NCBI GenBank assembly: GCA_012513595.1
Contig: JAAZBY010000426.1
Coordinates: 1 to 17,259 of the forward strand
DNA: 17,259 nucleotides
Source: Chloroflexota bacterium
GTDB taxonomy: Bacteria; Chloroflexota; Anaerolineae; UBA1429
Reading direction: 5' to 3'
Part shown: piece after piece, positions 6,148-13,378 of the stretch
Numbering within the stretch: position 1 is the first letter of the stretch
Layout: each line of letters opens with the position of its first letter
Notes under the pieces: model-generated
Databases searched by the model: none
What the model was told of the DNA's origin: nothing
The model's input: only the letters and a program-made list of their open reading frames with translations
Translations under genes and position numbers: made by a program

Positions 6148-7121
6148 GCCTGTCCTCCGTTCGGGGCCCCGCCGCCGTTTCGCTGCATTGCCTCGGCGTC
6201 CAGATGGGTCAGATGCACAAAAGCCTCCTCGAGCGAGGGCACTACCGTGCGGACAGAGCGTATGTCGCTACCGCGGGCCTGTAGGACTGCGGCCACCTCA
6301 GCCAGCCCCTCGCGCAGCGCCGCCAGCCTGAGGATCAGTCGGTCACTCCGAGGGGTGATCTCCTCGACCGAAGGGAGGGCCGCGAGCGCCTGCAACAGAG
6401 CCGCATCAGGCGCGACAACCTCCGCCTCCAGCAGGATCTGCGTACTGCACGCAGCGCACAGGGCGGCTGGGCTGTCCAGCGCGACAAGCCTGCCGCGAAC
6501 GATGATCGCCACACGGTCGGCCAGGGCCTCGGCCTCTGAGATCAGGTGCGTGGTCAGAAAGACGGTGACGCCCGCGTTGCGCAACCCGGCCACCAGGCGG
6601 CGGATGCCGCGGGCCGCCTGCACGTCGAGCCCGGTGGTGGGCTCGTCCAGAAACAGAATGGCGGGCCGCTGGACGAGCGCCGCCGCGATCGTCAGCCGCC
6701 GCTTCATCCCGCCGGAGAGGGTACGGAACTGGGAGTCCGCCCGCTCGGCCAGGCCCACCTGGGCCAGCAGCGCCTCGGCCCGCGGGCGCCACTCGGCCCG
6801 CGGCAACCCGTACAACTTGGCCACAAAGATCAGATTGTCGCGGGCGCTGAGCTCGGCGTAGAGGCTAGACCGCTGTGGCACCATCCCCACCAGGCTCTTC
6901 ACCGCGAGGACGTCGCGCGCCACATCGTGCCCGCCCACCCGCGCAGTCCCCTCAGTGGGGCGGATAAGGCCGGTGAGCATACGGATCGTCGTGGTCTTGC
7001 CGGCACCGTTAGGCCCCAGGAAGCCAAAGAGCTCGCCCTGGCCGACCTCCAGGTCCAGATGGTCCACCGCGCACAGGTCTCCATAGTAGCGCGTCAGCCC
7101 GCGCGTTTCGATGGCGATCAT
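6144..7121 (-). CDS. ABC transporter ATP-binding protein (DrrA-like)
   Basis: A 325-residue ABC ATPase with all motifs intact: Walker A GPNGAGKTT (36-44), Q-loop VPQ (81-83), signature LSGGM (135-139), Walker B ILFLDE (155-160), D-loop GLD and switch His192 in TTHL. The C-terminal region (about 225-310), ending with PSLEEAFVHLT, matches the extra domain of daunorubicin-resistance type ATPases (DUF4162-like). It energises the permease encoded next. A GGAGGAG lies 9 nt before the ATG, inside the end of the MOT1-type gene, whose stop is only 3 nt upstream, so the three genes form one operon. Confidence 0.95.
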   Translation of the reverse strand: MIAIETRGLTRYYGDLCAVDHLDLEVGQGELFGFLGPNGAGKTTTIRMLTGLIRPTEGTARVGGHDVARDVLAVKSLVGMVPQRSSLYAELSARDNLIFVAKLYGLPRAEWRPRAEALLAQVGLAERADSQFRTLSGGMKRRLTIAAALVQRPAILFLDEPTTGLDVQAARGIRRLVAGLRNAGVTVFLTTHLISEAEALADRVAIIVRGRLVALDSPAALCAACSTQILLEAEVVAPDAALLQALAALPSVEEITPRSDRLILRLAALREGLAEVAAVLQARGSDIRSVRTVVPSLEEAFVHLTHLDAEAMQRNGGGAPNGGQA

Positions 7122-7124
7122 TCG

Positions 7125-8270
7125 CTACAACTCCTCCGCAGAAACGGTTGGCACGCCCCGCGCCGCCAGCCAGCGCAGCAGGTGCGCCGCGGCCAGGCCG
7201 GCCAGGAAGCCGAAGGCCATGTTGGTGGCCACCGAGACCGCCGCGGTCAGCAGGGCCAGCGCCAGCGCCCAGCGGCGCAGCCGCAGGATCGGCTGCACGA
7301 ACTGCACGCCGACCATGAGCATCATCCCGCCGATAAGCGGCATCGGGAAGGCGCTCAGAATCCCCAGTAGCGAGCGCCCCAGGAACACCCCCAGGGCGAT
7401 CTCGATCAGCCCCTCGAGGATGTTCGTCCCGCCGGTGCGCGCGCCAAAGTAGTACTGCCCGGCCAGGCCCCCCGAGCCGTGGCAGAGCGGCATCCCGCCA
7501 AAGAACGAGGAGGCCACGTTCATGGCGCCCATGTTCAGCATCAGGCGCTCCTCGCTGACGGGCTTGTCGGGGAAGAGGTCGCGGATCATCGTGGCGGTGG
7601 CCAGGACGGCGTTGGTCAGGGTCAGGGGGATTTGGGCAAAGCCGGCCAGGACCATGGCCTGCCAGACCTCGCCCAGCCGCGGGGGCTGCCAGCGCGGCAG
7701 CGATATGCCGAAGGTCAGGTGCGGCAGCAGGTCACCGCGCACGGCCATAATGCCCACGCCGAGCCCCATGATCACGAGCGCGGCGGGCGCGTACTTGGAC
7801 TCGCGCAGGAGCAGGATGATGCCGATGGCCGCCAGGGCCCACCAGGGCGCCGGCAACGCCAGGCGCACCGCCTGCATGCCGAGGGTGATGCCCAGGGCCA
7901 GCTGGATGCCGCGGATGACGTACACCGGCGTGATGGCCACCAGCCGGCGCATCAGGCCGGAGAGGGCCAGGACGAACCAGACGATCCCCAGCCCCAGGCC
8001 GCTGGCGGCCACCAGCGAGGCCGGCCAGCCCTGGGCGATGGCCGCCACCGAGACGACCTTCTTGGGCTCCACCGGCATCGGCAGCCGGTAGACCAGGCCG
8101 GTGACGATGTTGGTCAGGCCGATCATGACGAAAAGGGCCACCGGGTCCATGCGGTTGACGGCGATGAGGCCGATGGCCAGGGGAAAGAGGGTGCCAAAGT
8201 CCCCCATCGAGCCGGCCAGCTCGCGCAGGTTGAACTCAAAGTCCTTGTAGTGCCGCGTGTCGCGCTGCAA
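7125..8270 (-). CDS. MOT1-type sulfate/molybdate transporter, TTG start
   Basis: A 381-residue polytopic membrane protein of the MOT1 (SulP-related) family of molybdate/sulfate permeases. Seen: MGDFGTLFPLAIGL (22-35), PMPVEPKK (64-71, the family's PMPVQPMK-type block), PLTLTNAVLAT (215-225) and GSGGLAGQYYFGARTGG (265-281), plus about ten hydrophobic segments. Whether it carries molybdate, sulfate or another oxyanion cannot be read from sequence. The frame is open to an ATG at 8333, but that codon lies inside the predicted -10 box. A TTG at 8270 has GGAGG 7 nt upstream and starts just ahead of the conserved FNLRELAGSMGDFG region, so I choose TTG. It is the first gene of an operon with the ABC exporter genes (3-nt gap). 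Confidence 0.87.
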   Translation of the reverse strand: MQRDTRHYKDFEFNLRELAGSMGDFGTLFPLAIGLIAVNRMDPVALFVMIGLTNIVTGLVYRLPMPVEPKKVVSVAAIAQGWPASLVAASGLGLGIVWFVLALSGLMRRLVAITPVYVIRGIQLALGITLGMQAVRLALPAPWWALAAIGIILLLRESKYAPAALVIMGLGVGIMAVRGDLLPHLTFGISLPRWQPPRLGEVWQAMVLAGFAQIPLTLTNAVLATATMIRDLFPDKPVSEERLMLNMGAMNVASSFFGGMPLCHGSGGLAGQYYFGARTGGTNILEGLIEIALGVFLGRSLLGILSAFPMPLIGGMMLMVGVQFVQPILRLRRWALALALLTAAVSVATNMAFGFLAGLAAAHLLRWLAARGVPTVSAEEL

Positions 8271-8277
8271 GGTGCGT

Positions 8278-8282
8278 CCTCC
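8278..8282 (-). promoter_or_regulatory. Ribosome binding site fixing the TTG start of the MOT1-type gene
   Basis: GGAGG on the minus strand, 7 nt before TTG (8270-8268). It supports the downstream start over the ATG at 8333. Confidence 0.75.
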
Positions 8283-8305
8283 GTGCCGGGTGTGTTGTTG
8301 CCCAG

Positions 8306-8325
8306 GGGCGCCCTCCGGGGCGCCC
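8306..8325 (-). promoter_or_regulatory. 5'-terminal hairpin of the MOT1-ABC operon mRNA
   Basis: An 8-bp all-GC stem (8306-8313 with 8318-8325) with a four-base loop. Given the promoter at 8332-8360, transcription would begin near 8325, so the stem would form at the very 5' end of the mRNA, about 35 nt ahead of the TTG codon. Such 5' stems can protect mRNA from decay; this role is inferred. Confidence 0.5.
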
Positions 8326-8331
8326 GTGACC

Positions 8332-8360
8332 ATTCTAGATTAGCGCCAACGTGAGGTCCA
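8332..8360 (-). promoter_or_regulatory. Sigma70-type promoter of the MOT1-ABC exporter operon
   Basis: Minus strand TGGACC (8360-8355), 17-bp spacer, TAGAAT (8337-8332, five of six consensus bases). The -10 covers the ATG at 8333, arguing that this ATG is not a translated start. Confidence 0.65.
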
Positions 8361-8447
8361 GGCGGCCGCGGGGACCCTCAGCCCGCGCGGGCGGGAGGGG
8401 GGCAGCGCGCGGCAGCAGCGGGCCGGCCGGCGCTCGGCATACGCCCC

Positions 8448-8476
8448 TTGCGGCGGGCGGCCCCCCGCGCTACCAT
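8448..8476 (+). promoter_or_regulatory. Sigma70-type promoter of the UvrA-like gene
   Basis: TTGCGG (8448-8453) and TACCAT (8471-8476), 17-bp spacer. Transcription from about 8483 would give a leader of about 36 nt before the ATG at 8519, and it rules out the longer frame beginning at 8351. Confidence 0.55.
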
Positions 8477-8518
8477 GGCCGAAGCTGCCTGAGCGGCCAG
8501 CCTTCCTGCGGGGGGACG

Positions 8519-11500
8519 ATGCCCATCTCGATCCGCGGCGCCTGGGAGCACAACCTCCAGCACGTCGACGCCGAGTTCGGCGACGGCCTGACGGTCGTCA
8601 CGGGCGTGTCGGGCTCGGGCAAGACGTCACTCGTGTTTGACACCGTCTACCACGAAGCGCGCCGGCGCTCCCTCGAGGTGTACTCACTCGGCTCGGCGGC
8701 GCTGCGCCTGGCGCCGGCCCGGCTAGACGCGGCCACCGGCCTGGGGCCGGCGGTAGCCGTCGGCCAGAACCTGCTGAACCGCAACCCCCTCTCCACATTG
8801 GCCACCGCCTCGGGCTTGCACCCCTTTCTGCGCCTGCTGTACGCGCGCTATGGAGAGCGCCGCTGCGCCCGCTGCGAGGCGGCCCTCGAGGTGCTCAGCG
8901 AGGACGACCTCCTCGAGCGGCTGGCCGCCGCCAGCGGCCGGGGCCCGCTCGAGGTGCGCGTCCCGCTGGTGCGCGGGGCCGCCGGCAGCCATCGGACCCT
9001 GCTGGCCATGTTGGGCGCCCAGTTCGGGCGGGCGGCGCTCTGCGTCGATGGCGCGCCCTGGCGCGGCCAACCCCTCGCCCCGGCCCTACCGCACAGCCTG
9101 GACGTGACCGTCCTGCGCGCCGAGGGGAGCGTGGACACGGCCACAGCGCGCCGGGCGGTCGAGGCGGCCGCCGCCCTCGGCGCCCACGCCCTGACGCTGG
9201 CCACGCCGGGGCAGGAGGCCACCCTCTCGCGCGCGCCGGTCTGCCCGGGGTGTGGGGCCTGGTTCGGCAGCCTGGAGCCGATCCGCTTCCGCACCCCCTG
9301 CCCGCACTGCGAGGGGCGCGGCTGTGAGCGGTGCGCCGGCAGCGGCCTCCATCCCGACGCGGCGGGGGTGCGCTGGCAGGGCCGGCGCTTTGCCGAGACG
9401 CTGGCCCTCTCGGTGCGTGAGGCCGCGGCCCTCCTGGCCGGCGCCGACCTGCCCCTTTCGGCCGCGCGCCTGCGCCAAGAGATGGCCCGGCGGCTGGCCG
9501 CCCTCGAGCGGGTCGGCCTCGGCTACTTGGCGCTAAATCGCCCCTCCCCCACCCTCTCGCGCGGCGAGTCTCAGCGGGTGCGGCTGGCCGTGGCCCTCAC
9601 CAGCCGCCTCGAGGACATGCTCCACGTGCTGGATGAGCCCACCATCGGCCTGCACCCCGCCGACGTCGGCCGGCTGCTGCCCGCCCTGCGCGATCTGGGT
9701 GGCCCGGTGATTTATGTCGAGCACGACCGCGTGGCCGCCGCCGAGGCCGACCGCGCCATCGACCTGGGCCCCGGCGCCGGCAGCGAGGGCGGCCGGGTGA
9801 TCTACACCGGCAGCGTCGCGGGCCTCTGGGCGGCCGACACGCCCACGGGCCGCCACTTTAGCCTGCGCCAGCGGGTGGCCCCCCCGCCGGGCCGGCCCGC
9901 GCCCAGGCGGTTCCTGTGGGTGCGCGGCGCGCACCTGCGCAACCTGCAGAGCGTCGATCTCGCCATCCCCCTGGGCCGCCTCACGGTGATCACCGGCGTC
10001 TCCGGCTCCGGCAAGAGCACCTTCGTCGAGGACGTCCTGGCCGCCTCCCTGGCCGCGGGTGAGCCGCGCGGCTGCCGGGCCATCGAGGGGCCGGCGCTGC
10101 GGGGGGTGCTCGTCGACCAGGGGCCGATCGGCAGGAACCCCCGCTCCAACCCGGCCACCTACACCAAGCTGGCCGACCTGCTGCGCGACCTGTTCTCTCG
10201 CCAGACGGGACTGGCCGGCTCCTGCTTTTCCTTCAACCGCCCCGAGGGCGCCTGCCCCACCTGCCAGGGGATCGGCGCCGTCGAGGTGGCCATGCGCTAC
10301 CTCCCCTCCACCTGGATCCCCTGCTCAGCGTGTGACGGGCAGCGCTTCCGCGACGAAGTCCTGGCCGCCCGGGTGCCGTTCGAGGGGCGTGACCTCTCGA
10401 TCGCTGACGTCCTGGCGCTATCCATCGCTCAGGTGCGCGACCTGCTGGCCGCCGATGTGCGCCTGCCGGAGGGGGAACGCTCCGCCGCGGGGCGCATCCT
10501 TGACGCGCTGTGTGACATTGGCCTGGGCTACCTCACCCTGGGGCAGCCCTCGCCGACCCTTTCCGGCGGGGAGGCGCAGCGCGTCAAGCTGGCCCGCTAC
10601 CTGGGGCGGCGCGCCCTCGGGGGGCAGATGCTGATCCTCGACGAGCCCTCCACCGGCCTGCACCCCCAGGACGTCGCTGGCCTGCTGACCGTGCTGGACC
10701 GCCTGGCCCGGGCGGGGGCTACGGTCGTCGTGGTGGAGCACAATGCCGACGTCATCCGCGCGGCGGACTGGGCCGTCGACCTGGGCCCCGGGGCGGGCCC
10801 CGAGGGGGGCAGGGTGCTCTATCAGGGGCCCGTCGAGGGGCTGGCGGCGGCCGACGGCTCGCTGACGGGCCGCGCCCTGCGCGAGGAAGAGGCCCTGGCC
10901 CCCCGGCAAGCGCCGGCCGAGGCCGGGCGGCGCTCCGCCTGCATCGCCATCCGCGGCGCCCGGGCCAACAACCTGCGCGGCGTCGACGTCGACATCCCCA
11001 AGCGCGCCCTCACCGTGGTAACGGGGGTGTCGGGCTCGGGCAAGTCCAGCCTGGTGGGCGACGTCCTGGAGGCCGAAGCGCGCCGCAGATACCTGGAGAC
11101 CCTCTCGCTCTACGAGCGGCAGACCACCCGGGAGGGGCCGGAGGCCCCGGTTGAGGGCATCACCGGCCTGGGGGTGGCCGTCGTGGCCGGGCCGGAGCGG
11201 CGCCTGCACGAGCGGCGCGCCACCGTCGGCACCGCCACCGAGATCACCCATCACCTGGCCGCGCTCCTGGCCAGCGCCGGCCAGCGGCGCTGCCTGGAGT
11301 GCAGCGCCGAGATGGTCCGGGGGGAGGCGTGGCGTTGCCCCTCCTGCGGCGCGACGGCGCCGCTGGCGCGCTCACGCCATTTTGACGCGCGCACCTACTC
11401 GGCCGCCTGCCCGCAGTGCCACGGGACGGGCACGCTCCTGGTGCCCCAGCCTGAGAAGCTGATCATCCACCCCGCGCGGCCCCTGTGTGGCGGGGCCATG

Positions 11501-13378
11501 TACTCACCGGGGTTCTTCCCCAAAGGGTACCTGTGCGAGCCGTTCAACGGCGGGTACGACATGGTCCAGGCCTTGGCGGCTCGCTACGGCTTTGACCCAG
11601 CGCGCACCCCGTGGGACGAGATGACCCCTGCCTCGCAGCAGGCCTTCCTCTTTGGCGACCCCGAGCCGCTCGAGGTGCACTATACCGGCCGTTCGGGGCG
11701 CACGCACACGGCCCGCCACGTCTTCCGCGGGTTTTACGGCTGGGTGGGTGAGTGGGACCTGGGGGGCACCTATACCGCGTTCGAGCCATGCCCGGCCTGT
11801 GGCGGGCGCCGCCTGCGCCCAGAGTACCTGGCCGTCACCCTGGGCGGGCACGACGTGCACGCCCTGAGCGAGGCGCCCCTGGCCCGGCTGGCCGAGGTGC
11901 TCGACGGCGTGGCCGGCTGGCTGCCGGAGGGGCACTCCGCCGCGGCCAACCTGGCCACCGCCCGCCGCAGGCTGCACTTCCTCGCGCAGGTGGGGCTCGG
12001 TTACCTACACCTAAACCGCGAGGCGGCCAGCCTCTCTGCCGGAGAGGCACAGCGCATCCGGCTGGCGGGGCTGCTGGGGAGCGGACTCACCTCGCTCACC
12101 ATCCTGGCCGACGAGCCCACCCGCGGCCTGCACCCCCGCGAGGTGGGCGCCCTGGTCGCGGCGCTGCGCTCCCTCCGCGAGGAGGGCAACACGGTTATCG
12201 TCGTCGAGCACGACGAGGAGGTCATCCGCGCCGCCGACCACGTGGTAGACATGGGCCCCGGCGCCGGCACGGCCGGGGGCACGGTGGTGGCCCAGGGGAG
12301 CCCGGAGGCCGTCCGCCTGGCCGACACGCCGACGGGCCGCTGGCTCCGCGGGGAGGCCCGCCTGCCCGTCGCCGCGCGCCGTCGCACGCCGCGCGGCTGG
12401 CTGACGGTGCGCCGGCCGCGAGCCAACAACCTGGCCGGCCAGGACGTCCGCTTCCCCCTCGGCCTGCTGGTGGGGCTGTGCGGCGTGTCGGGCTCGGGCA
12501 AGTCCACCCTGCTGGTAGACACCGTCGGCCGGGCCCTGGCCCCGCAAAAGCACACCACCTCGATGGCCCAGGAGCCGCTGGCCCCCGGCGCCCACGACGG
12601 CATCGACGGCGCCCCCGCACGGGCCATCATCGTCGACCAGCGCCGCGCCGGCGTAGTGAGCCCGGCCAGCATCCTGGCCCTGGAGCGGCCCCTGCGCGCC
12701 CTCTATGCCGACACCGTCGAGGCCCGCGCCCTGGGCCTCGACGAGGACGCCCTGGGGCGGCGCTGTTCGGCCTGTAACGGCAGCGGCTTTTCCCGGCTAG
12801 AGATGGGCTTCCTGCCCGACGTGTTCACCCCCTGTGAGGTCTGCGGCGGCACGGGCTGCGTGCCCGAGGCTTGGGACGTGCGGCTGCAGGGCATCCCCCT
12901 GCCCGAGATCTATGGCCGCACCCTCGACGAGGTCTGGGCCCTCTTTGGCACCAACCCGCGCCTGGCGCGGCCGCTGGCGGCAGCACGGGAGGTGGGGCTG
13001 GGGTACCTGGTGGTGCGGCAGCCGGGCTATGCCCTCTCAGGCGGGGAGGCCCAGCGCCTCAAGATCGCCGCCGAGCTGTGCCGGCCCAGGCGCCCCGAGA
13101 CGCTCTACATCCTCGACGAGCCCACCCTCGGCCAGCACCTCGACGACGTGGCCCGGCTGGTGGGCGTCCTGCGCCGCCTGGCCGGCGGCGGGAGCACCGT
13201 TCTGGTCTCTGAGCATCATCCGCGCCTGTTGGCCGCCTGTGATTGGCTGGTAGAGCTGGGCCCCGGCGGTGGGCCGGAGGGGGGGCGCGTGATCGCCGAA
13301 GGCCCGCCGGAGGCGGTGGCGACGCTCGACACACCCACGGCGCCCTACCTGCGCGCGGCGCTGGAGGGGGCGCCATGA
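8519..13378 (+). CDS. Double-length UvrA-like ATPase: fused asymmetric UvrA pseudo-dimer
   Basis: A 1619-residue cytoplasmic protein made of two UvrA-like protomers (about 1-790 and 806-1619) joined by a charged/Pro-Ala linker. UvrA normally acts as a dimer of about 940-residue chains scanning DNA for damage. Four ABC modules are complete. Walker A: 29-37, 493-501, 836-844, 1322-1330. Signature: LSRGE 346, LSGGE 681, LSAGE 1172, LSGGE 1506. Walker B DEP: 372, 708, 1198, 1533. Switch His: 402, 741, 1231, 1566. Zinc-finger cysteines: 242/245/261/264, 579/582/602/605, 940/943/964/967, 1416/1419/1439/1442. Protomer 1 has a UvrB-binding-like domain (about 123-238, RVPLVRGAAGSHRTLL) but no insertion domain; protomer 2 goes from CLEC (925) straight to the zinc finger, yet has the insertion domain (about 980-1088). 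Start chosen at GGGGGACGATG, matching the UvrA N-terminus. It could serve repair, drug protection or defence; canonical uvrA is presumably elsewhere. Confidence 0.93.
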   Translation: MPISIRGAWEHNLQHVDAEFGDGLTVVTGVSGSGKTSLVFDTVYHEARRRSLEVYSLGSAALRLAPARLDAATGLGPAVAVGQNLLNRNPLSTLATASGLHPFLRLLYARYGERRCARCEAALEVLSEDDLLERLAAASGRGPLEVRVPLVRGAAGSHRTLLAMLGAQFGRAALCVDGAPWRGQPLAPALPHSLDVTVLRAEGSVDTATARRAVEAAAALGAHALTLATPGQEATLSRAPVCPGCGAWFGSLEPIRFRTPCPHCEGRGCERCAGSGLHPDAAGVRWQGRRFAETLALSVREAAALLAGADLPLSAARLRQEMARRLAALERVGLGYLALNRPSPTLSRGESQRVRLAVALTSRLEDMLHVLDEPTIGLHPADVGRLLPALRDLGGPVIYVEHDRVAAAEADRAIDLGPGAGSEGGRVIYTGSVAGLWAADTPTGRHFSLRQRVAPPPGRPAPRRFLWVRGAHLRNLQSVDLAIPLGRLTVITGVSGSGKSTFVEDVLAASLAAGEPRGCRAIEGPALRGVLVDQGPIGRNPRSNPATYTKLADLLRDLFSRQTGLAGSCFSFNRPEGACPTCQGIGAVEVAMRYLPSTWIPCSACDGQRFRDEVLAARVPFEGRDLSIADVLALSIAQVRDLLAADVRLPEGERSAAGRILDALCDIGLGYLTLGQPSPTLSGGEAQRVKLARYLGRRALGGQMLILDEPSTGLHPQDVAGLLTVLDRLARAGATVVVVEHNADVIRAADWAVDLGPGAGPEGGRVLYQGPVEGLAAADGSLTGRALREEEALAPRQAPAEAGRRSACIAIRGARANNLRGVDVDIPKRALTVVTGVSGSGKSSLVGDVLEAEARRRYLETLSLYERQTTREGPEAPVEGITGLGVAVVAGPERRLHERRATVGTATEITHHLAALLASAGQRRCLECSAEMVRGEAWRCPSCGATAPLARSRHFDARTYSAACPQCHGTGTLLVPQPEKLIIHPARPLCGGAMYSPGFFPKGYLCEPFNGGYDMVQALAARYGFDPARTPWDEMTPASQQAFLFGDPEPLEVHYTGRSGRTHTARHVFRGFYGWVGEWDLGGTYTAFEPCPACGGRRLRPEYLAVTLGGHDVHALSEAPLARLAEVLDGVAGWLPEGHSAAANLATARRRLHFLAQVGLGYLHLNREAASLSAGEAQRIRLAGLLGSGLTSLTILADEPTRGLHPREVGALVAALRSLREEGNTVIVVEHDEEVIRAADHVVDMGPGAGTAGGTVVAQGSPEAVRLADTPTGRWLRGEARLPVAARRRTPRGWLTVRRPRANNLAGQDVRFPLGLLVGLCGVSGSGKSTLLVDTVGRALAPQKHTTSMAQEPLAPGAHDGIDGAPARAIIVDQRRAGVVSPASILALERPLRALYADTVEARALGLDEDALGRRCSACNGSGFSRLEMGFLPDVFTPCEVCGGTGCVPEAWDVRLQGIPLPEIYGRTLDEVWALFGTNPRLARPLAAAREVGLGYLVVRQPGYALSGGEAQRLKIAAELCRPRRPETLYILDEPTLGQHLDDVARLVGVLRRLAGGGSTVLVSEHHPRLLAACDWLVELGPGGGPEGGRVIAEGPPEAVATLDTPTAPYLRAALEGAP

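Noticed and set aside
5533..6861. 442-codon open frame on the plus strand opposite the ABC genes
   Set aside because: It lies antisense to two genes with intact family motifs, and its translation is His/Gln/Arg/Ala-rich without any domain. It is a typical high-GC shadow frame.
7479..8354. 291-codon plus-strand frame opposite the MOT1-type gene
   Set aside because: Low-complexity His/Gln/Asp/Gly translation with no recognisable domain, fully antisense to a conserved transporter.
8351..8518. In-frame N-terminal extension of 56 residues on the UvrA-like protein
   Set aside because: The extension is low-complexity Arg/Gly/Pro, crosses the predicted promoter (8448-8476), and the typical UvrA N-terminus (ISIRGAWEHNL) starts right at the ATG at 8519 behind GGGGGA.
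8606..12502. Identical 18-nt Walker A coding stretch in modules 1, 3 and 4 (8606-8623, 11027-11044, 12485-12502)
   Set aside because: Identity is limited to the P-loop codons under strong codon bias; flanking sequence diverges, so it is not evidence of recent duplication or a DNA repeat element.
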